Shown here piece after piece: positions 62,922 through 63,362 of a stretch of DNA of 63,362 bases (its first letter is position 1; each line of letters opens with the position of its first letter). Both the position numbers and the translations under genes were made by a program. Origin of the DNA: SAR116 cluster bacterium AG-337-N21 (GTDB taxonomy: Bacteria; Pseudomonadota; Alphaproteobacteria; Puniceispirillales; Marisalimonadaceae). Location of the stretch: the NCBI GenBank assembly GCA_003282145.1, contig QBZZ01000011.1, forward strand, positions 1-63,362, written 5' to 3'. Below the pieces are notes generated by a model that searched no databases, was not told where the DNA came from, and saw only the letters and a list, made by a program, of their open reading frames with translations.

Positions 62922-63362
62922 TCATTTATTTACTTGTAAAATACAAACAATATTTTGTTTTTTAAACTTGTCACATAATTCAAGACCATTAACTTTAGTT
63001 AAAGGAGAAGTCCAAACTCTATGAAAAACCACTTTGTCATTGTTAGTATAAGAATAAATTTCTAACTTGTTATTGGACAATAAATTAACATGTTTTTTAT
63101 TCATGCTATTTTTAGCAAGCTGTGCCTTATCTAAATTTTTAAATGAACCAAATTGCACTCTATACAATCCGAGTTCTTTTTTCGATTTTTCTTTAATTTT
63201 GCTAGAGCTTTGGACTTTTATCTGATTGTATGGAATAATGTTATTTTTAGATTTTATTATTTTTTCTGTTTTTTTTACAACCTTTTCTTCACTAATATCT
63301 AAAGGCAAAAGTTCAGGTTCAGCAGGAATCAGTCTTAGTTTCTCATCGACAATTAAAGCTTT
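62922..63362 (-). CDS. SPOR-domain protein, N-terminus cut by right edge
   Basis: The frame is open to the window end (first visible residues KALIVDEKLRLIPAEPEL), so the TTG at 63308 is not the real start. A Lys/Ser-rich linker is followed by a SPOR domain (about the last 80 residues: LYRVQFGSFKNLDKAQLAKN ... VVFHRVWTSPLTKVNGLELCDKFKKQNIVCILQV), which binds denuded septal peptidoglycan. It precedes scpA, as in many alphaproteobacteria. Confidence 0.85.
   Translation of the reverse strand, partial: KALIVDEKLRLIPAEPELLPLDISEEKVVKKTEKIIKSKNNIIPYNQIKVQSSSKIKEKSKKELGLYRVQFGSFKNLDKAQLAKNSMNKKHVNLLSNNKLEIYSYTNNDKVVFHRVWTSPLTKVNGLELCDKFKKQNIVCILQVNK

Noticed and set aside
63302-63308. TTG at 63308 as the start of the SPOR-domain protein
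   Set aside because: The reading frame remains open for 18 more codons to the window edge, with protein-like sequence, and no ribosome site precedes this TTG.

Overview
This window is a stretch of an A+T-rich bacterial chromosome, roughly two thirds A+T by eye. The housekeeping synteny points to an alphaproteobacterium: ssb-gyrA-coaD divergent from uvrA; SPOR-scpA-scpB-tatA-tatB-tatC-serS-surE-pcm-nlpD tail to tail with a DUF815 ATPase; and yajC-secD-secF. Very short or overlapping intergenic gaps, many TTG starts, low GC, and abundant TRAP and ABC uptake genes suit a streamlined free-living, probably marine, lineage. The exact clade cannot be named from the sequence alone.

Layout. 1-7.4 kb: an MFS transporter with an SMP-30-type lactonase (partial at the left edge), an A+T-rich three-gene run (flavin split-barrel protein, MhpD-like hydratase, FkbM-like methyltransferase), a TAXI-type TRAP transporter and two small proteins. 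7.4-13 kb: a small heat-shock protein with a leader that folds as a ROSE-type RNA thermometer behind a sigma-32-like promoter, a Baeyer-Villiger monooxygenase, a mandelate-racemase-family enzyme, a hotdog thioesterase, a sirtuin without zinc cysteines and a GST. 12.8-17.7 kb: a zinc-starvation regulon with zur, two COG0523 (CobW-like) GTPases, a WD40 protein, a small Cys/His protein and folE, with two near-identical Zur-type palindromes. 17.9-27.7 kb: mixed accessory metabolism (ABC-2 exporter, GST, two SDRs, MaoC, DsrE, aldehyde dehydrogenase with DUF779, a group of small ferredoxin-fold-like proteins, a class III adenylate cyclase).

27.7-37.3 kb is a nine-gene minus-strand operon. It encodes a degenerate HAD protein, a complete carbohydrate-type ABC importer (ATPase, binding protein, two permeases), a protein of three tandem SnoaL/NTF2-like domains, a bicupin, a core MetE-like methyltransferase with an intact zinc site, and a two-domain SnoaL protein. 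I do not recognise this as a described pathway; it is the best candidate here for an undescribed uptake-and-conversion system. 37.4-42.6 kb is a peptide/opine-type ABC importer with its two ATPases fused.

42.6-63.4 kb is the conserved core: tRNA-Lys(UUU), coaD, gyrA, ssb, uvrA, trmFO, secFD-yajC, DUF815, nlpD-like, pcm, surE, serS, tatCBA, an orphan FbpC/PotA-type ATPase, scpB, scpA and a SPOR-domain protein cut by the right edge. A decayed C-terminal gene fragment and short direct repeats lie downstream of the tRNA. No CRISPR array, insertion sequence, rRNA or prophage was seen.
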